This document shows positions 1 through 9,640 of a DNA stretch of 64,000 nt, in pieces (the stretch's first letter is position 1; each line of letters begins with the position of its first letter). Source of the stretch: Salinimicrobium terrae DSM 17865 (GTDB taxonomy: Bacteria; Bacteroidota; Bacteroidia; Flavobacteriales; Flavobacteriaceae); NCBI RefSeq assembly GCF_000424665.1, contig NZ_AUKI01000017.1, forward strand, positions 62,001 to 126,000. Reading direction: 5' to 3'. The notes under the pieces are model-generated. The model worked only from the letters and a program-made list of their open reading frames with translations, was not told the origin of the DNA and made no database searches. The translations under genes were made by a program, and so were the position numbers.

Positions 1-622
1 ATAGGATAGCGGAAAAAATAGCCAGTGAAATTCCCAGCCTTTGCCAAAAAGCAGCATCCAAAGTTCCCTCGTGGTTACCCATAATAACAGCAAGAACTAT
101 AAGTACAGCAGTGTCTGTAAGAATAGTTCCTCCAACTGTAATAGCCACAGCTTCATTTTTTGACACCTTCAGCTTACTCACAATAGGATAAGTAAGTAAG
201 GTATGAGTGGCGAACATACTGGCAGTCAAAAAACTTGCATTAAAATCGTAATTCAGCAGGTAAAAACACACCGGAAAACCAATTCCCAACGGAATAATAA
301 AGGTAAAGAACCCAAAAAGAAAGCTTTTGTTACGATTAGCTTTGAATTGATTCATATCGAGTTCAAGACCGGCAATAAACATTATGTACAACAACCCAAT
401 GGTCGAAAACAGATCTATGGCCGAATTCTGCTCCAGAATCCCTGTCCCATAGGGGCCAATAACTATCCCGGACACGATTAATATAATAATTCCCGGAATA
501 TTCAACCTCCGCAACACAATGGGAGATACAAGAATAATGAGAAGAATGAGGGAAAATACCAGAACAGGATTTGTTAGCGGCAATTCAAATTCGTGGTGCA
601 ATATCTCCAGAAAGTCATTCAT
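1..622 (-). CDS. Cation/proton antiporter, CPA2 type (N-terminal part only)
   Basis: The reverse strand reads an uninterrupted frame from an ATG at 622 (MNDFLEILHH...) to the window edge, about 207 codons, so the C-terminus is missing. The visible part is a series of hydrophobic helices with a conserved stretch of the type RRLNIPGIIILIVSGIVIGP, followed by GLLYIMFIAGLELD, which is typical of the Na+/H+ exchanger domain of CPA2 antiporters in the inner membrane. It is transcribed divergently from a second antiporter of the same superfamily starting at 836. Ion specificity (Na+ or K+) cannot be read from this fragment. Confidence 0.8.
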   Translation of the reverse strand, partial: MNDFLEILHHEFELPLTNPVLVFSLILLIILVSPIVLRRLNIPGIIILIVSGIVIGPYGTGILEQNSAIDLFSTIGLLYIMFIAGLELDMNQFKANRNKSFLFGFFTFIIPLGIGFPVCFYLLNYDFNASFLTASMFATHTLLTYPIVSKLKVSKNEAVAITVGGTILTDTAVLIVLAVIMGNHEGTLDAAFWQRLGISLAIFSAIL

Positions 623-835
623 AATTTTTGTTATATAGAGGCTAAAAATAATAGATAATATGAGCCTGAAAATAGAAATCTACTAAAAATGCTATTTTTA
701 AGGGATTTTTGGGAAAATGCAGGCTATAATAATATCATGATTTTATAAAATTTTTCTATTTTCTGCACCCGTTCAAAATGCAAAATATAAACCTGTCATT
801 TTTAAACGCTAAATATTATCTAAATACAGTTGTTT

Positions 836-2620
836 ATGGAAGAATTTAACATTCTTAATTTACTCATTATTCTGGCAGGAGCATGGGTTGGAGGTGCTGC
901 GGCAAAGAAATTGGGTTATCCTGCCATTCTCGGAGAATTGGTTATAGGTATTATTCTAGGTCCGGCCATATTGGGGATGCTGGAAACTTCTGAAATGATA
1001 AGTGTACTCGCCGAAGTTGGGATTATTCTTCTCATGGTTTACATTGGAATGGAAATCAATTTCAGAGACCTTGGAAAGGCGTCCTGGCCGGGACTACTGG
1101 CAGCTATTGGTGGGTTTATTGTGCCTTTTGCCCTGGGTTACTACACGATAATCTACTTTGATGGAACACAAATGGCAGCCATATTCGTAGCCATTGCGGT
1201 GGGCGTAACCTCCCTGGCCACAAAGAGTCGTATTCTGGTGGATCTAAAGCTGCTAAATACAAGAATTGCCTATGTGCTAATGGCGGGAGCACTGATATCC
1301 GACACTTTGGCTCTAATCATTTTTGCCGGTCTTATGAGCTTCGTAGATGCCGGAAATATCGATACCTGGGGATTAATATGGGTAGCCGGTAAAGCCATCC
1401 TGTTCTTTATTTTCACTGCTGTAGCGGGAATATATCTTCTCCCGTTGCTGGGTAAAACTTTAAGTCGGGCAAAAATTAAGGATCGTACTTTGCATTTCAC
1501 CCTAATCCTCATAATAGTTTTTGGTTTTGCTGAACTCGCCGAACTGGCAGGTCTCCACAGCATTCTTGGAGCATTTATGGCAGGACTATTTATAAGAGAT
1601 GGGGTTTTCAACAGGCAGATCTCCAAAGAAATCAATGATATTTTTCACGATGTTTCTATTGGATTCCTTGCTCCAATATTCTTTGTTTCAGCAGGATTCA
1701 ATGTAACTCTGGAAATCTTCCAGACCAACCTTTGGATGTTAATTGCAGTTACCGTAGTTGCCATGGTGGGAAAAATCGGTGGTACGGCACTTTTTTATCT
1801 TCCCAGTGGTTATGGCTGGCGGGAAGGGATCACAGTTGGAACAGGAATGAATGGGAGGGGAGCTGTTGAAATAATTATAGCCGGGATCGGTCTGGAAATG
1901 GGAATAATTTCACCCGAAATTTTTTCTATTCTGGTATTCATGGCGATTTTTACTACCCTCACTGTACCACTATTTCTTACCTGGACCACCAAATGGCTTA
2001 AAACCAGAGGTGAGCTTATCCATCAGGAATCCAGGAAAGGCTTTCTTATCCTGGGGGCAAATCCACTCGGAATCTACCTTGCCAAACACCTGAAGGAGGA
2101 AAATGACGTAACCTTAGTGGATGCAAACAGGGATATGGTAGAATTGGCGAAGAAAGAAGGTTTAAGTGCTGTTTTCGGAAATATATTAAAAGAAGAGACC
2201 ATGGAGCAGGCTAAAGCTATAGATAAAGGAACTTTTATTGCTCTTACGGCAAACAGTGAAATCAACCTATTAGCAGCACAGCTGGCCAATGATTCTTTTT
2301 ATATTCCTAAGAAAATTGTTCTTATGGACCCCAAAGAATCGGGTGCGGGAGTAGACCTGTTGGACAGGATTGATGCTTCCTCAATGTTTGCCGGTAAGAC
2401 AAAACTCGAACCATGGGTTTATAAAATTACCACTCGGGAGGCTATAGAGAAGACAGTACTTGTAGAAGAGGAAATTTCAACCCGGCAGTGGGTGAAAGAA
2501 CAAAAAGAACAGAATAAAGAATTCCTTCCTATATTAATTGTAAATCCCGAAGGCCATAAAAGACCATTCCAGTACCACGATACCATTAGCCCCGGTGAAA
2601 AAATAATATATTTACAATGA
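836..2620 (+). CDS. Cation/proton antiporter with C-terminal TrkA-N/RCK-like domain
   Basis: A 594-residue protein starting at ATG 836 (MEEFNIL). A TTG two codons upstream is possible but unlikely. Roughly residues 1-385 form an 11-13-helix Na+/H+ exchanger domain with GYPAILGELVIGIILGP near the N-terminus and GTGMNGRGAVEIIIAGIG in the later helices, as in KefB/GerN-type CPA2 proteins. Residues from about 400 (GFLILGANPLGIYLAKHL) form a Rossmann-like nucleotide-binding domain as in TrkA-N/RCK gating modules. The likely role is monovalent cation/proton exchange in the inner membrane, gated by nucleotide or redox ligand. It is divergent from the antiporter ending at 622. Confidence 0.85.
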   Translation: MEEFNILNLLIILAGAWVGGAAAKKLGYPAILGELVIGIILGPAILGMLETSEMISVLAEVGIILLMVYIGMEINFRDLGKASWPGLLAAIGGFIVPFALGYYTIIYFDGTQMAAIFVAIAVGVTSLATKSRILVDLKLLNTRIAYVLMAGALISDTLALIIFAGLMSFVDAGNIDTWGLIWVAGKAILFFIFTAVAGIYLLPLLGKTLSRAKIKDRTLHFTLILIIVFGFAELAELAGLHSILGAFMAGLFIRDGVFNRQISKEINDIFHDVSIGFLAPIFFVSAGFNVTLEIFQTNLWMLIAVTVVAMVGKIGGTALFYLPSGYGWREGITVGTGMNGRGAVEIIIAGIGLEMGIISPEIFSILVFMAIFTTLTVPLFLTWTTKWLKTRGELIHQESRKGFLILGANPLGIYLAKHLKEENDVTLVDANRDMVELAKKEGLSAVFGNILKEETMEQAKAIDKGTFIALTANSEINLLAAQLANDSFYIPKKIVLMDPKESGAGVDLLDRIDASSMFAGKTKLEPWVYKITTREAIEKTVLVEEEISTRQWVKEQKEQNKEFLPILIVNPEGHKRPFQYHDTISPGEKIIYLQ

Positions 2621-2653
2621 ATTTATCAGGAACTTTAAAATCACTTTAAATTC

Positions 2654-3514
2654 ATGAAAATACACACAATTGAGGCCGGTAATTTTAAATTGGACGGAGG
2701 GGCCATGTTTGGTGTTGTACCTAAATCTATCTGGAACAAAACAAATCCTGCCGATTCGAATAATATGATCGATATTGCCGCCACCTGTCTGCTTATAGAA
2801 GATGGAAACCGGCTTATTCTCATAGACACAGGGATGGGAGATAAGCAAAGTGAAAAATTCTTTGGGTACTATTATAAATGGGGAAATGACAATCTTGAAA
2901 AGTCTTTGAAGGAAAAGGGTTTTTCCAGGGAAGACATTACAGATGTTTTTATGACTCACCTGCACTTTGATCATTGTGGCGGAAGCATTCAATGGAATAA
3001 AGATCGTACAGGCTATGAACCTGCATTCAAAAATGCAACCTTTTGGAGCAATGAAGAGCACTGGGAATGGGCAACTAATCCCAATGCAAGAGAAAAAGCT
3101 TCTTTTCTAAAGGAAAATATCCTCCCAATGCAGGAAAGCGGGCAACTAAAATTTATAAAAAGACAGGGAGAAACCTATCAGGATTCATCTGAAATGGACT
3201 TTGGAATCCTTTTTGTAGATGGTCACACCGACAAGCAAATGATCCCTCACATTAAATACCAAGGAAAAACATTAGTGTTTATGGCCGATCTTTTGCCAAC
3301 CGCCGGACACATTCCGCTACCATTTGTAATGGGATATGACACAAGGCCTTTGCTTACCCTTCCTGAAAAGAAAACGTTTCTAGAAAAGGCTTCAAAAGAA
3401 GATTTTTATCTTTTCCTGGAACACGATGCTCACAACAAGCTTATAACTTTAGAGGAAACAGAAAAAGGACCAAGATTAAACGAAGTATTTAAATTTAATG
3501 AAATATTTAATTAG
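2654..3514 (+). CDS. MBL-fold metallo-hydrolase
   Basis: A 286-residue metallo-beta-lactamase-fold protein. The metal-binding signature HLHFDHCGG lies near residue 101, matching HxHxDH, with later ligands in VDGHTDKQM and in LEHDAHN near the C-terminus. The preceding strand LILIDTGMGD is the usual Asp-containing turn. Lactonases, including quorum-quenching types, and other hydrolases share this layout, so the substrate is not assignable. No signal peptide is visible, so it is probably cytoplasmic. It starts 33 bases after the antiporter stop and lies in the same direction, so co-transcription is possible. Confidence 0.8.
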   Translation: MKIHTIEAGNFKLDGGAMFGVVPKSIWNKTNPADSNNMIDIAATCLLIEDGNRLILIDTGMGDKQSEKFFGYYYKWGNDNLEKSLKEKGFSREDITDVFMTHLHFDHCGGSIQWNKDRTGYEPAFKNATFWSNEEHWEWATNPNAREKASFLKENILPMQESGQLKFIKRQGETYQDSSEMDFGILFVDGHTDKQMIPHIKYQGKTLVFMADLLPTAGHIPLPFVMGYDTRPLLTLPEKKTFLEKASKEDFYLFLEHDAHNKLITLEETEKGPRLNEVFKFNEIFN

Positions 3515-3524
3515 AAATAAAATT

Positions 3525-5204
3525 ATGAAAATACCTATTTACAGGCCTTTGCTAATAGCCGGATTGGCAGCTGCAATGGCATCCTGTGGAAGCTCGGCTC
3601 CCGCAATTGTTTCTACCCCTATTGAAAATATTGATGAGATGCCACTCAAAGTGGATGAACTTACCGAAGTAGAACTTCAGGGTTGGGGAGGTGCCGATCT
3701 TGTTTCAGATACTATTCCGGGAATGAGTGTTCAAAAGGCTTACAACGAAATCATAAAAAATAATAAAGGAAAAAAAGTAATTGTAGCAGTCATCGACAGT
3801 GGAGTTGATATTGAGCATGAAGATCTTGATGGAGTAATATGGATCAATGACGATGAAAAGCCGAATAACAACCGGGATGACGATAACAATGGCTATGTAG
3901 ATGATATCTATGGATGGAATTTCTTAGGAGATGTAGTGGAGGAAAACCTTGAGTATACCCGAATCTATAAAAAACTAAAACCAAAATACGGTAGCATACC
4001 TACAAGTGCCGTAAAGCCAGAAGACCGTGAGGAATTTGAGCGGTACCTTGAAGCAAAGGCCGAGTATGAAAAAGAGTATAATGAGACTCTTGGTATGAAA
4101 AACCAATATGAAGGAATTGTACAGCAATTAAAATTGTCTCACGATGCTGTTTCTACCCAACTGGGGAAAGAAGATTACACTTTAGAGGAATTACGAGAAA
4201 TGCCTGCAAATACAGAGGAAATGCAGCAGTATAAAGGTTTCCTAAGTCAGGTGATGAGCAATGTGGAAGGGACAATCCCGGAGGCTATAACGCAGTTGCA
4301 GGAAGCTATAGACTATTTTGACGGTCGTCTTTCTTCTCATTTCAATCTTAACCTTGATGCCAGGGCAGTAGTGGGTGATGATGTTGATGACATTACAGAT
4401 ACCGACTACGGAAATAATAACGTGATGGGTCCTACTCCAGACAAGGAGGATATCAAACACGGAACGCACGTAGCAGGAATAATTGCTGCGGAAAGAGAGA
4501 ACAATATGGGAATTAACGGAGTTGCCAATAATGTGGAGATTATGGCAATTAGAGCCGTGCCTGACGGTGACGAATACGACAAAGATATTGCCCTGGCTAT
4601 TCGTTATGCAGTAGATAATGGTGCAAGCATCATTAACACCAGCTTTGGAAAATATTTTTCTACTCACCCCGAATGGGTAAGAGATGCAATTCGATATGCA
4701 GATGAAAATGACGTCTTGATAGTAAATGCAGCCGGAAATGAAGGACTAAATCTTGATCAAAAAGCTGTTTTTCCAAATGATCAGGATCCTGAAAATCCGA
4801 ATGAAATTTCAGAAAACTTCCTAACAGTTGGAGCTCTTAATTATGAGTATGGATCTGGGTTGGTGGCAGGTTTCTCCAACTTTGGTAAAACTAATGTGGA
4901 CGTTTTTGCACCGGGAACCAAGATCTGGTCTACAACGCCAAATAATGAGTACGAATTTTTACAGGGAACATCCATGGCAGCACCCGCAGTTGCAGGAGTT
5001 GCAGCTATGATTCGCTCCTATTACCCAAAACTTTCAGATGAGCAGGTAAAAAGAGTTATTATGGAGAGCGGACTTACAAGTAATGCAACTGTGATCATTG
5101 GGGGAGACCCTTCAAATACAATAAAGTTCAGCGAATTATCAACTTCAGGAAAAATGGCAAATCTGTATAACGCACTTATAATGGCTGATAAAATTTCAAA
5201 CTAA
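3525..5204 (+). CDS. S8 family (subtilisin-like) serine peptidase, predicted lipoprotein
   Basis: The chosen start at 3525 gives a lipoprotein signal (MKIPIYRPLL...MASC, cleavage before Cys), so the mature protease should be lipid-anchored. An upstream in-frame ATG at 3498 would overlap the MBL gene. The catalytic triad is visible: Asp91 in AVIDSGVD, His312 in HGTHVAGI and Ser483 in GTSMAAPAVAG, with the oxyanion Asn in NAAGNEG. The Asp-to-His distance of about 220 residues is far longer than in subtilisin, and the insert is acidic and predicted helical. The role is presumably envelope proteolysis. The next gene, an M1 peptidase, starts 5 bases downstream. Confidence 0.9.
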   Translation: MKIPIYRPLLIAGLAAAMASCGSSAPAIVSTPIENIDEMPLKVDELTEVELQGWGGADLVSDTIPGMSVQKAYNEIIKNNKGKKVIVAVIDSGVDIEHEDLDGVIWINDDEKPNNNRDDDNNGYVDDIYGWNFLGDVVEENLEYTRIYKKLKPKYGSIPTSAVKPEDREEFERYLEAKAEYEKEYNETLGMKNQYEGIVQQLKLSHDAVSTQLGKEDYTLEELREMPANTEEMQQYKGFLSQVMSNVEGTIPEAITQLQEAIDYFDGRLSSHFNLNLDARAVVGDDVDDITDTDYGNNNVMGPTPDKEDIKHGTHVAGIIAAERENNMGINGVANNVEIMAIRAVPDGDEYDKDIALAIRYAVDNGASIINTSFGKYFSTHPEWVRDAIRYADENDVLIVNAAGNEGLNLDQKAVFPNDQDPENPNEISENFLTVGALNYEYGSGLVAGFSNFGKTNVDVFAPGTKIWSTTPNNEYEFLQGTSMAAPAVAGVAAMIRSYYPKLSDEQVKRVIMESGLTSNATVIIGGDPSNTIKFSELSTSGKMANLYNALIMADKISN

Positions 5205-5208
5205 GATT

Positions 5209-7041
5209 ATGAAGAAAGGAATAATAACACTGGCATTTTTTACATGTCTGACAGTAACTGCCCAAAATAACACGTCCTACTGGCAACAGGAGGCCAATTA
5301 CGAAATGAACGTGGATATGAATGTTGAAAATTTCCAGTACACCGGGGATCAGGAACTGGAATATACCAACAATTCCCCGGATACTCTGAAGAGAGTCTTC
5401 TTTCATTTGTTTTATAATGCTTTCCAGCCGGGAAGTGAAATGGATGTGAGATCACGTACCATTGCTGATCCTGATTCTAGAGTAGGGGATAGAATTTCTA
5501 ACCTTACTCCGGCACAGCAGGGATATCTTCGGGTAAATACCCTTACCAAAAACGGGAATTCTCTTGAATTTGAAGAAGTAGGAACTGTACTCGAAGTAGA
5601 CCTTGATGAGCCAATTCTACCGGGTGAAACTGTAAATTTTGAAATGAAATTTGCAGGTCAGGTTCCGGAGCAAATTCGCCGGGCAGGAAGGAATAGTAGT
5701 GAAGGCGTAGCACTTTCCATGGTCCAGTGGTATCCCAAAATAGCCGAATATGATTTTGAAGGCTGGCATGCAGATCCTTATATAGGCCGCGAATGGCATG
5801 GAGTATGGGGAGATTATGATGTAAAAATCAACATAGACAGGGATTATATTCTCGGAGCATCCGGAGTGCTTCAAAATGCCAATGAAATTGGTTACGGTTA
5901 TGAAGATGAAGGCGTGAAGGTAAACCGCAAAAGAGGAGACAAACTTACATGGCACTTTATAGCCGAGGATGTTATTGATTATGCCTGGGCTGCAGATCCC
6001 GAATATATTCATGACAAGCGCACAGCACCTGATGGTACCGTGCTGCACTTCCTTTACAAAGACAATCCGGAAATATTGGAAAACTGGAAAAACCTTCAGC
6101 CGAAGACTGAAGAGCTACTCCTGTACTTTAACGAAAAGATTGGCCCTTATCCTTGGCCTCAATACTCTGTTATCCAGGGAGGTGACGGCGGAATGGAGTA
6201 TGCTATGCTAACGCTCATTACAGGAGAAAGAAACTTTGGAAGCCTGGTAGGAGTGACCGCTCATGAATTGGCACATGCATGGTTTCAGCATTTATTAGCG
6301 ACTAATGAAAGTAAGCATGAATGGATGGACGAAGGATTTACAAGTTACATTGCAGATCTTGCCATGAATGAAGTAATGGATATGAATGAAGAAAATCCTC
6401 ATACTGGATCTTACAGAAGTTATTTTAGACTGGCAGGTTCAGGAGTAGAGCAACCTCAAACCACTCATGCCGACAGGTACACTTATAACGCAGCGTATGG
6501 CGCTTCAGCTTATTCCAAAGGTGCAGTCTTTCTTTCCCAACTGGGTTATATAATTGGAGAAGAGAATTTGGAAAAAACCCTAAAGAGGTACTATGATGAA
6601 TGGAAATTTAAACATCCAACTCCAAATGATTTTATAAGAGTGGCCGAAAAAGTTACAGGTGCAGAACTCGATTGGTATCTAACCGATTGGACTCGAACCA
6701 CGAACACTATAGATTATGGAATTCAGGCAGTAGAAGATGCAGGCAATGATACTCGTGTGATCCTTGCGAGAAATGGCGTTATGCCAATGCCCATAGATGT
6801 AAAAGTCACCTATAATGATGGTACTTCAGAAGAGATTTACATTCCCTTACAAATGATGCGCTGGGAAAAACCAGGTTTCGAGGAAGATCAGATAAAAGAA
6901 GATTGGGCATGGGCATATCCTACCTATTCCTTTACTCTTGAGAAGCCAAAATCACAGATTTCCTCTATTGAAATCGACCCAAGTCAAATGATGGCCGATG
7001 TCAACAGGGAGAACAATGTTTTTTCTGAAGAACAACAATAG
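5209..7041 (+). CDS. M1 family zinc metallopeptidase (aminopeptidase), secreted
   Basis: A 610-residue protein with a signal peptide (MKKGIITLAFFTCLTVTAQ). The gluzincin signature is complete: His352-Glu353-x-x-His356 (HELAH) with the third zinc ligand Glu375 in WMDEGF, and the exopeptidase motif GGMEYAM about 25 residues upstream. Family knowledge: M1 enzymes remove N-terminal residues from peptides. The signal peptide places this one in the periplasm or outside. It follows the S8 protease by 5 bases, so the two probably form a proteolytic operon, and a terminator follows it. Confidence 0.92.
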   Translation: MKKGIITLAFFTCLTVTAQNNTSYWQQEANYEMNVDMNVENFQYTGDQELEYTNNSPDTLKRVFFHLFYNAFQPGSEMDVRSRTIADPDSRVGDRISNLTPAQQGYLRVNTLTKNGNSLEFEEVGTVLEVDLDEPILPGETVNFEMKFAGQVPEQIRRAGRNSSEGVALSMVQWYPKIAEYDFEGWHADPYIGREWHGVWGDYDVKINIDRDYILGASGVLQNANEIGYGYEDEGVKVNRKRGDKLTWHFIAEDVIDYAWAADPEYIHDKRTAPDGTVLHFLYKDNPEILENWKNLQPKTEELLLYFNEKIGPYPWPQYSVIQGGDGGMEYAMLTLITGERNFGSLVGVTAHELAHAWFQHLLATNESKHEWMDEGFTSYIADLAMNEVMDMNEENPHTGSYRSYFRLAGSGVEQPQTTHADRYTYNAAYGASAYSKGAVFLSQLGYIIGEENLEKTLKRYYDEWKFKHPTPNDFIRVAEKVTGAELDWYLTDWTRTTNTIDYGIQAVEDAGNDTRVILARNGVMPMPIDVKVTYNDGTSEEIYIPLQMMRWEKPGFEEDQIKEDWAWAYPTYSFTLEKPKSQISSIEIDPSQMMADVNRENNVFSEEQQ

Positions 7042-7062
7042 GTTCTAAAAATGACATTCTTG

Positions 7063-7090
7063 AGCCCCTTCTTTTGGAGGGGCTTTTTTA
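7063..7090 (+). terminator. Rho-independent terminator after the M1 peptidase gene
   Basis: AGCCCCTT pairs with GAGGGGCT (7063-7070 with 7077-7084, one G-T pair) around a 6-base loop and is followed by a T run. It lies 22 bases after the peptidase stop. Confidence 0.85.
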
Positions 7091-7189
7091 TTGTCCTGTT
7101 CTGGTCGCCATAGTATTCAATAGTTTAATGTTTCAGGTCATCTCCATTTTTCCTACCAAAAACTTATTTATAAATGATAATTTTACCAC

Positions 7190-7588
7190 ATGGATGAAAG
7201 CTTCGGAAAGAAGGAAAAGCTTAAGAGCAAGATTATAATTGACAGATTATTTGCTGAAGGTAATTCTGTGAAAAAGTATCCCTTGCGTCTCATTTATCTT
7301 CCGCTGGAGAAGGCACCCGAAAAAATAAATAAAGTTGCAGTATCCGTTCCGAAGAGAAGTTTTAAACGTGCGGTAGACAGGATCAAATTGAAACGCCTAT
7401 TGCGGGAAGCATATAGAAAAAATAAGTATCTTGTAACCAATAATTTACCCGGTCAATATGCGATAATGTTCATCTATACAGGTCGTGAGATCTGGAGTTA
7501 TTCAGAGCTTTTCCGCAGCAGCGAGGAACTTCTTAAAAGATTTGTGGAGCAAGAAAAAATGAAGGAACATGAAAAAGACATTCTCTAA
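7190..7588 (+). CDS. rnpA: Ribonuclease P protein component
   Basis: A 132-residue basic protein. The family signature is visible as KVAVSVPKRSFKRAVDR followed by IKLKRLLREAYR, the conserved RNR-type helix that contacts P RNA. It assists RNase P RNA in 5' maturation of tRNA precursors. Here it is not next to rpmH or dnaA, but is translationally coupled to an S41 peptidase whose start at 7569 lies inside its 3' end. The overlap of 20 bases suggests one transcript. Confidence 0.95.
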   Translation: MDESFGKKEKLKSKIIIDRLFAEGNSVKKYPLRLIYLPLEKAPEKINKVAVSVPKRSFKRAVDRIKLKRLLREAYRKNKYLVTNNLPGQYAIMFIYTGREIWSYSELFRSSEELLKRFVEQEKMKEHEKDIL

Positions 7589-9203
7589 AATAGCATTTTT
7601 AGCAGCCATTCCCGTGCTGTTCTTTACTACCGTTAGTTATAAAGCAGATTTCTTCGAGATCGCAAAGCAACTGGAGATATTTACTACACTCTTCAAGGAA
7701 CTTAACATGAATTATGTTGATGAAACCAATCCTGCAGAATTAATGGATACGGCTATTAATTCAATGCTTGAAGATTTAGATCCATACACTCACTATTGGA
7801 ATGAACAGGAGGTACAGGCAGCAAGAATAGACAATGCCGGCGAATATACAGGAATAGGTGCCACTGTGGGTATAAAACCCGATAAAATTATCATTATAGA
7901 ACCTTATAAAGACTATCCTGCAGATGAAGCCGGTTTAAAAGCCGGAGATGAGATCATTAAAATAGGCAATGTATCTATAGCCGATTTTAGTGAAGGGGCG
8001 GGAGAACTGCTAAAAGGTGCTCCAAACAGTACAGTTGAATTAACCTATAAACGTAATGGCCAGACAGAAACCACCACCCTTACCCGTGGTGCAGTGGAGA
8101 TCAAAGCTGTGCCTTATTACAAGCTGCTTGAAGATAAAACCGGTTATATAGTTTTGTCCCAGTTTAACCGTAACGCTTCTGCAGAAACTATCCAGGCTCT
8201 TAAAGATCTAAAAGAAGAAGGAGCTGAAAAGATCATTCTTGATCTTCGCGGCAATCCCGGAGGCTTACTTTCTGAAGCTATTAATGTTGCTAATATTTTT
8301 GTGCCGGAAGGAGAATTGATTACCAGTACAAAATCGGCAGTTGAAAAGTACAATCAGACGTTCTCTACAACCCGCAAAGCAATTGATACTGAAATTCCTC
8401 TTGCAATTTTAATAAACGGCCGAAGTGCTTCTGCCAGTGAGATTGTTGCAGGATCTCTGCAGGATCTTGACCGGGCAGTCATTCTTGGTGCCCGAAGCTT
8501 TGGAAAAGGTCTTGTACAACGGCCTAAAGATCTTACTTATGGCACTCAGTTGAAGGTTACTATATCAAGGTATTTTACCCCCAGCGGTCGTTGTATTCAA
8601 TCCCTTAATTACCGAAAGCGTGATGAGGATGGAAATGCTGTGCGTTATACTGCGAGTGATTATAATGAATTTGAAACCCGTAATGGCAGAAAAGTCTATG
8701 ACGGTGGAGGTATCTCACCCGATGTAAAACTGGAAACATCAGAATTTAGTGACATCACCAATGCAATACTGCAGGAAAATGCCATTTTTGACTATGCTAC
8801 AAAATATTATTACACTCACGATTTAAATTCTCCAGAAGAATTTAATTTAACAGAAAAGGATTATTCTGAATTCCTCAGATATTTGGACACTTCAGGGTTT
8901 GAATATAAGACCGCCACAGAAAAGGAACTGGAAGATGTAATTTCTGCAGCCGAGAAAGATGGTTATCAACAGAATTTATCTTCAGGTTTTGATGAAATAA
9001 AACAAACTATTTCCAGGTCAAAAGAAGAAGCTCTTACTGCCAAAAAAGCTGAAATTAAAGGTCTGCTTTCTGAAGAGATCATAAAAAGATATTTCTATAA
9101 GGAAGGTCTTTATGATTATTACGTAAAGCAAAATCCTGAAATATTAAAAGCTAAAGAAATTTTGCAGAACAAGGACCGGTATCAGGGAATCCTTAAAGGT
9201 TAA
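7569..9203 (+). CDS. S41 family C-terminal processing peptidase
   Basis: A 544-residue protein with an N-terminal hydrophobic segment (IAFLAAIPVLFFTTVSY), so probably exported or anchored in the periplasm. A PDZ domain lies around residues 90-180 (GIGATVGIKPDKIIIIEPY, then AGLKAGDEIIKI). The S41 core has LDLRGNPGGLL, the catalytic Ser288 in SASASEIVAG and Lys313 in SFGKGLVQ, spaced as in Prc/CtpA. A helical C-terminal region follows. The family trims C-termini of envelope proteins. It overlaps rnpA by 20 bases and ends 4 bases inside the convergent acetyltransferase gene. Confidence 0.93.
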   Translation: MKKTFSKIAFLAAIPVLFFTTVSYKADFFEIAKQLEIFTTLFKELNMNYVDETNPAELMDTAINSMLEDLDPYTHYWNEQEVQAARIDNAGEYTGIGATVGIKPDKIIIIEPYKDYPADEAGLKAGDEIIKIGNVSIADFSEGAGELLKGAPNSTVELTYKRNGQTETTTLTRGAVEIKAVPYYKLLEDKTGYIVLSQFNRNASAETIQALKDLKEEGAEKIILDLRGNPGGLLSEAINVANIFVPEGELITSTKSAVEKYNQTFSTTRKAIDTEIPLAILINGRSASASEIVAGSLQDLDRAVILGARSFGKGLVQRPKDLTYGTQLKVTISRYFTPSGRCIQSLNYRKRDEDGNAVRYTASDYNEFETRNGRKVYDGGGISPDVKLETSEFSDITNAILQENAIFDYATKYYYTHDLNSPEEFNLTEKDYSEFLRYLDTSGFEYKTATEKELEDVISAAEKDGYQQNLSSGFDEIKQTISRSKEEALTAKKAEIKGLLSEEIIKRYFYKEGLYDYYVKQNPEILKAKEILQNKDRYQGILKG

Positions 9204-9640
9204 TTTTTTACCATGGCGATGTGAGGAATCCCATCTTCCAGGTATCCTTCACCAATCTGTTCAAAACCATGGCTTTCGTAAAAGGTCGTGAGATATGTTT
9301 GTGCAGATAATTTAATCTTTTGAGTATGGAATTTTTCTTCTACAGCTCTTATTGAAGCTTTTAATATCTCGTGACCGTAGTTTTTCTTTCTATGTCCCTC
9401 CTTTACCACCACCCGGCCTATAGCTGCTTCACTGAAGTAGATCCCGGGAGGAAAAATTCTGGTGTAGGCAACTAATTCATCATCTTCAAATCCTAATATA
9501 TGAAGGGCTTTTTCGTCCTTTCCATCTATATCCTGATAAACACAATCCTGTTCTACTACAAAAACTTCCGCCCTAAGCTGAAGTACCTTGTATAGTTCCT
9601 TAAGATTTAATTCTTCAAAAGTGGATATTTTTATCTGCAT
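9200..9640 (-). CDS. GNAT family N-acetyltransferase (ElaA-like)
   Basis: A 146-residue protein with LRAEVFVVEQDCVYQDIDG at the N-terminus, the hallmark of ElaA-type GNAT proteins, and the acetyl-CoA-binding loop in IGRVVVKEGHRKKNYGHEIL (Q/RxxGxG/A variant). The C-terminal FYESHGFEQIGEGYLEDGI is also typical. The substrate of ElaA proteins is not established. The stop overlaps the S41 peptidase stop convergently, and the start overlaps the rpiB stop as TAATG, implying translational coupling with rpiB. Confidence 0.85.
   Translation of the reverse strand: MQIKISTFEELNLKELYKVLQLRAEVFVVEQDCVYQDIDGKDEKALHILGFEDDELVAYTRIFPPGIYFSEAAIGRVVVKEGHRKKNYGHEILKASIRAVEEKFHTQKIKLSAQTYLTTFYESHGFEQIGEGYLEDGIPHIAMVKN

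Noticed and set aside
203-481. 92-codon forward frame near the left edge
   Set aside because: It is antisense to the clearly coding antiporter on the reverse strand and has the composition of a shadow frame.
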